NCBI GenBank assembly: GCA_001602885.1
Contig: LUZH01000057.1
Location: 1 to 8,641, forward strand
Origin: Bacteroidales bacterium Bact_16
GTDB lineage: Bacteria > Bacteroidota > Bacteroidia > Bacteroidales > UBA932
Length of the DNA: 8,641 nucleotides
Direction of reading: 5' to 3'
How positions within the stretch are numbered: position 1 is the stretch's first letter; every line of letters starts with the position of its first letter. The position numbers and the translations under genes are program-made. Positions 5,268 through 8,641 of this stretch are shown piece by piece. Under the pieces are notes generated by a model. That model ran no database searches and was not told the origin of the DNA. It saw nothing but the letters and a program-made list of their open reading frames with translations.

Positions 5268-7655
5268 ATGAAGAAACTTATGAAAATCGCGCTCCTGATG
5301 CTCTGCACGCTTTCTTTCAGCACTGGAGCCTTCGCCGCCCGCCAGGGCGAGACCACCCTTCGCGGTACCCTCGTAGACACCGCCGGCGAGCCGGCCGGTT
5401 TCGCTACCGTATATCTTTCGGCCGCCGACGGCACCGTCGTCACCGGCAACACCGCCGACGAGAACGGCCGCTTCGAGCTGCGCGCCGCCGAAGGCACCTA
5501 CACCCTCGGCGTCAACCTCGTCGGCTACCGCGAGGTCAAGCAGGAAGTCAAGCTCGCCGGCTCGCTCGTCGAGCTGCCCGCCATCACCCTCTCGGAAGAC
5601 TCCGAGCTGCTCGGCGAGGCGGTCATCTCCGCCGTGATGCCCAAGACCCGCCTCACGGGCGAAGGACTTGCGACGTCCGTGCGCGGCTCCGTCCTGGAGA
5701 ACGCCGGCTCCGCCCGCGACGTCCTCGGCAAGGTCCCCGGTCTGATCAAGAGCCGCGACGGCCTCGAGGTCGTCGGCAAGGGCGCGCCGCGCATCTACAT
5801 CAACGGCCGCCGCATGACCGACGCTTCCGAGCTGGACCGCCTCCAGAGCCACGAGATCCAGAGCGTCGAGGTCATCACCAACCCGGGCGCCCAGTATGAC
5901 GCCACCGTGCGTGCCGTGGTGCGCATCCGCACCATCCGCCGCCAGGGCGAAGGCTTCGGCTTCGACGTCACCCTCTCCGACCAGCAGTCTCTCCAGAAGA
6001 AAGACTTCAACGATCCGAGCGGCAACCTCAACGTCAACTACCGCACCGGCGGCGTGGACATCTTCGCCGGCGCCAATTACTCCTCCACGACCCAGACCCA
6101 GACCAGCACCCTGACGCAGGAGACGCTCGGCAAGGCCAACTACCGCCAGGTAGAAGACCTGGACGGCTACTTCAGCAACAAGACTGCCGGCGCCAACGGC
6201 GGCGTCAACTGGCAGATCGCCGACAACCACTTCGCCGGCTTCAAGCTGGACTACAACAGGAGTATTTCCTACAAGGAGTTCACCTGGATGGAAGGCGACA
6301 TGTTCGTCAACGGCACCCTGCTCGACCATCTCCGCACGGAGAACACCGGATCCAACGGCAGCCACGCCCCCTACTCCTTAGGTGGGAACGCATACTATAA
6401 CGGCTCCATCGGCAAACTCGGCATCGACCTGAACCTGGACTACTACAAAGTCACCGACAGCAAGGCCAACACGGCCCTCGAGACCAGCAACATCGAAGGG
6501 GCGACGGTGAAGACGGAGTCCGCCTCCAACCTCAACCTCTACGCCGCCAAGCTCGTGCTCTCCTATCCCATCTGGCGCGGCATGCTGCAGGTGGGCACCG
6601 AAGAGACCTTCACCCGCGGCAAGGACGACTACACGCTGTCCGGGGCCAACATTCCGGCCTCCACCGCCAAGGTGCGCGAAGACAACATCGCCGCCTTCGC
6701 CAACTACGGCTTCGTCCTCGGACAGTTCGGCCAGCTGAGCGCCGGCCTCCGCTACGAGCACGTCAACTACGCCTACGACGACCTCCTGGGCCAGAACAGC
6801 TTCACCCGCAAGTATGACAACTTCTTCCCGTCGGTCTCCTTCGCCGGTGTCTTCGGCAAGGTCCAGCAGATGTTGAGCTACAGCGCCCGCACGACCCGCC
6901 CGAACTACTCGGCGCTCTCCAACGCGATCCGCTACAACAACCGCTACACCCTGCAGAGCGGCAACGCCGCCCTCCAGCCGCAGACCACCCACTCCATCTC
7001 GTCGACCACGGTCTGGAACTTCTTCACCTTCGTGCTGAACTATGACCGGACGAACGATCCCATCATCACCTGGGCGAACATCTACGACGACGAAGGCACC
7101 ATCCTCCTGAAACCGCACAACCTGGACAAGCCGTACCGCCAGCTGTCCGCCTACGTGGTCGCCACGCCGACCATCGGCATCTGGAACCTGAACTTCGTCG
7201 GCGGCGTCCAGCAGGGATGGCTCAACATCGACGTCAAGGATGCCGACAACAAGGTCGTGCGCACCCTCTCCTTCAACGACAAGCCGTTCTTCTTCGTGCA
7301 GCTCAACAACACCTTCTCCCTGCCGAAGGGCTGGCAGTTCGAGCTCGGTGCAGAATACCACTCCCCGGGTTACTCCCAGAACATATTCCTCACCAACCAC
7401 TACCTCGACGTCAACGCTGCCATCCAGAAGACGCTCCTGCGCGATGGCTCCCTGGTGCTCCGCATCACCGGCAGCAACCTCGCGAACCTGGCCTACTACG
7501 ACATCGACAGCAACACCGGCAACTACCACATCCTCCAGGCCAACCGCTTTGACACGCAGCGGATCGGCATCTCCATCCGCTACCGCTTCAACACCGCGGC
7601 CAGCAAGTACAAGGGCACGGGTGCCGGCAAGGATGCAAGAGACCGTATGAAATAG
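5268..7655 (+). CDS. Outer-membrane beta-barrel receptor (OMP_b-brl_3 type) with CarboxypepD_reg-like and plug domains
   Basis: 795 residues. Signal peptide with cleavage at AFA23. Residues ~30-108 are a carboxypeptidase-regulatory-like beta domain (LRGTLVDTAGEPAGFATVYL, then GRFELRAAEGTYTLGVNLVGY). Residues ~128-224 are a plug-like domain (SARDVLGKVPGLIKS, APRIYINGRRM, IQSVEVITNPGAQYDA). The rest, ~230-786, is a barrel of amphipathic strands with aromatic girdles, ending YRFN. A short tail KYKGTGAGKDARDRMK follows the last strand, as is usual in this family. The architecture is TonB-dependent-receptor-like, but no clear TonB box and no SusD partner are visible, so this is not a typical SusCD pair. 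Substrate is unknown. It is transcribed divergently from the phosphate-type operon, whose promoter has the same -7 octamer; shared control is possible but unproven. Confidence 0.92.
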   Translation: MKKLMKIALLMLCTLSFSTGAFAARQGETTLRGTLVDTAGEPAGFATVYLSAADGTVVTGNTADENGRFELRAAEGTYTLGVNLVGYREVKQEVKLAGSLVELPAITLSEDSELLGEAVISAVMPKTRLTGEGLATSVRGSVLENAGSARDVLGKVPGLIKSRDGLEVVGKGAPRIYINGRRMTDASELDRLQSHEIQSVEVITNPGAQYDATVRAVVRIRTIRRQGEGFGFDVTLSDQQSLQKKDFNDPSGNLNVNYRTGGVDIFAGANYSSTTQTQTSTLTQETLGKANYRQVEDLDGYFSNKTAGANGGVNWQIADNHFAGFKLDYNRSISYKEFTWMEGDMFVNGTLLDHLRTENTGSNGSHAPYSLGGNAYYNGSIGKLGIDLNLDYYKVTDSKANTALETSNIEGATVKTESASNLNLYAAKLVLSYPIWRGMLQVGTEETFTRGKDDYTLSGANIPASTAKVREDNIAAFANYGFVLGQFGQLSAGLRYEHVNYAYDDLLGQNSFTRKYDNFFPSVSFAGVFGKVQQMLSYSARTTRPNYSALSNAIRYNNRYTLQSGNAALQPQTTHSISSTTVWNFFTFVLNYDRTNDPIITWANIYDDEGTILLKPHNLDKPYRQLSAYVVATPTIGIWNLNFVGGVQQGWLNIDVKDADNKVVRTLSFNDKPFFFVQLNNTFSLPKGWQFELGAEYHSPGYSQNIFLTNHYLDVNAAIQKTLLRDGSLVLRITGSNLANLAYYDIDSNTGNYHILQANRFDTQRIGISIRYRFNTAASKYKGTGAGKDARDRMK

Positions 7656-7686
7656 GACCTAAACGACTTCCATATATATCGTGAAA

Positions 7687-7721
7687 GGAGGTACGCAATT
7701 TGCAAGAAATTGCGTACCTTC
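7687..7721 (+). terminator. Strong hairpin between receptor and hydrolase-like genes (terminator or operator)
   Basis: AGGTACGCAATTT (7689-7701) and AAATTGCGTACCT (7707-7719) are perfect reverse complements of 13 bp around a 5-nt GCAAG loop, extendable by a G-T and a G-C pair. It lies 33 nt after the receptor stop. The following sequence, TCGCTTTGTTAT, is T-rich but not a true T-run, so termination would be imperfect. The right arm contains TACCTTCG (7715-7722), one base from the -7 consensus, but no -33 element is at the right distance. Confidence 0.55.
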
Positions 7722-7751
7722 GCTTTGTTATAACACTATTGCCCAGTATCC

Positions 7752-8641
7752 ATGAGAAAAACTTTCTTCCTGCGCATCGCAGCGATCCTGCTGCCGCTGC
7801 TGATGGCCGTGCCCGCCACGGCCGCGCACAAGAATTTCAAGGTTTCCGTCTATGTCCGCGCCTATGAGGTCCAGAAGATGAAGGACCCCGCCTGGCTGGA
7901 GTCCACCTGGAAGATCATTTCCGACCAGCTGGACGTGGACAAGATCTATCTGGAGACGCACCGCGACCTGCTGATCGTGGACGACGAGACCCTCGAACAG
8001 GCCAAGGCCTTCTTCCTCAAGCGAGGCATCGAGGTGGCCGGCGGCATCACCTACACCATCAACGAAGCCAACGATTTCGAGACCTTCAGCTATTCCGACC
8101 CGAAGGACCGCGAGATGGTGCGCCGCATCGCGGAGCACACGGCGAAGCATTTCGACGAATTCATCCTCGACGACTTCTTCTTCACCAGCAGCAAGAAGGA
8201 CGTGGAGATCGAGGCCAAGGGCGACCGCAGCTGGACGGAATACCGCCTGGAGCTCCTCAAGGAAGCCGGCAAGACGCTCGTCGTCGACCCGGCCAAGGCC
8301 GTCAACCCCAAGGTCAAGGTCATCATCAAATACCCCAACTGGTACGACCATTTCCAGGGCCTGGGCTTCAGCCTGGAGGACGGCCCCAAGATCTTCGACG
8401 GCGTGTGGACCGGTACGGAGACGCGCGACCCGTCCAGCGCCCAGCATCTCCAGAACTATCTGGGCTACAACATCATGCGCTACTTCGAGCACCTGTCCGG
8501 CGGCCGCAACGGCGGCGGCTGGGTGGACGCCGGCGGCATCTTCATGAGCATGGACCGCTACGCGGAGCAGCTGCACCTGACGGCCATCGCCCAGGCGCGC
8601 GACGTGATGCTCTTCGCCTACAACCAGCTGCTGGAGGTCCG
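7752..8641 (+). CDS. Secreted TIM-barrel glycoside-hydrolase-like protein (3' end outside window)
   Basis: An open frame of 296 codons from ATG at 7752 to the window edge. A Sec signal peptide (MRKTFFLRIAAILLPLLMAV, cleavage near ATA24) has no lipobox, so the product is periplasmic or secreted. The mature part alternates strands and helices as in a (beta/alpha)8 barrel: VSVYVRAYEV (31-40), DKIYLETHRDLLIV (63-76), IEVAGGITYTI (93-103), FDEFILDDFFFT (134-145), VKVIIKYPNWYDHF (188-201), KIFDGVWTGTETRD (213-226), then GGRNGGGWVDAGG. The strand-end acids Asp140/Asp141 and Glu223 are where catalytic acids sit in clan-D-like alpha-glycosidases; assigning them as catalytic is inference. The family resembles uncharacterised Bacteroides secreted proteins; I cannot give a GH number. 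It lies 96 nt after the receptor gene, possibly with partial read-through past the hairpin. Confidence 0.85.
   Translation, partial: MRKTFFLRIAAILLPLLMAVPATAAHKNFKVSVYVRAYEVQKMKDPAWLESTWKIISDQLDVDKIYLETHRDLLIVDDETLEQAKAFFLKRGIEVAGGITYTINEANDFETFSYSDPKDREMVRRIAEHTAKHFDEFILDDFFFTSSKKDVEIEAKGDRSWTEYRLELLKEAGKTLVVDPAKAVNPKVKVIIKYPNWYDHFQGLGFSLEDGPKIFDGVWTGTETRDPSSAQHLQNYLGYNIMRYFEHLSGGRNGGGWVDAGGIFMSMDRYAEQLHLTAIAQARDVMLFAYNQLLEV

Noticed and set aside
4902..6365. Minus-strand open frame of 487 codons across the intergenic region and the start of the receptor gene
   Set aside because: It is antisense to the recognisable receptor, its product is Ala/Val/Gly-rich and featureless, and it crosses the rightward promoter and the inverted repeats.
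6378..7529. Minus-strand open frame of 383 codons within the receptor gene
   Set aside because: It is Val/Gly/Glu-rich antisense of C-ending codons, with no start context or domain.
5268..7655. SusC of a SusCD polysaccharide-utilisation pair
   Set aside because: The length (795) and the OMP_b-brl_3-type tail differ from SusC (about 1000 residues), and no SusD follows.
7728..8576. Minus-strand open frame of 282 codons opposite the secreted enzyme
   Set aside because: The plus frame has a signal peptide and a coherent TIM-barrel pattern; the minus frame is its shadow.

Overview
The window looks like chromosomal DNA of a G+C-rich member of the Bacteroidales. The evidence is promoter-like TTTG/TTG-(19-21 nt)-TAnnTTTG elements, A-rich rather than Shine-Dalgarno leaders, an OMP_b-brl_3-type outer-membrane receptor with a CarboxypepD_reg-like domain, and a lipoprotein with an acidic sequence after its lipobox cysteine. 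Codons end mostly in C or G. A gut or rumen lineage such as the Alistipes/RC9/Cryptobacteroides group is plausible, but that placement is inference.

Left half (1-4806), minus strand: five genes read right to left with very small gaps (3, 36, 19 and 29 nt), so they are probably one operon. In transcription order they are: a DUF47/PhoU-like protein; a polytopic membrane protein whose first ~325 residues resemble a degenerate PiT (PHO4) phosphate transporter, followed by a coiled coil and a C-terminal LuxR-type DNA-binding domain; an OprO/OprP-type porin; a lipoprotein with an Ig-like and a lamin-tail (LTD) domain; and the start of a small protein, possibly CYTH-like, cut by the window edge. Three of the five families point to phosphate or polyanion handling. 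The fused protein could be a transporter-derived phosphate sensor that controls transcription directly from the membrane. That is the most novel reading of the window.

Centre (4807-5267): a divergent intergenic region. It holds the operon promoter with a 9-bp inverted repeat just upstream, a strongly structured non-coding segment (near-perfect 24/25-nt inverted repeat enclosing two smaller hairpins), and a good promoter for the rightward gene. Both promoters carry the same -7 octamer, TACCTTTG.

Right half (5268-8641), plus strand: a complete 795-residue outer-membrane beta-barrel receptor, then a 96-nt gap with a strong hairpin, then the first 296 residues of a secreted protein, probably a TIM-barrel glycoside-hydrolase-like enzyme, that runs off the window. 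No tRNA, rRNA, insertion sequence or CRISPR array was seen.
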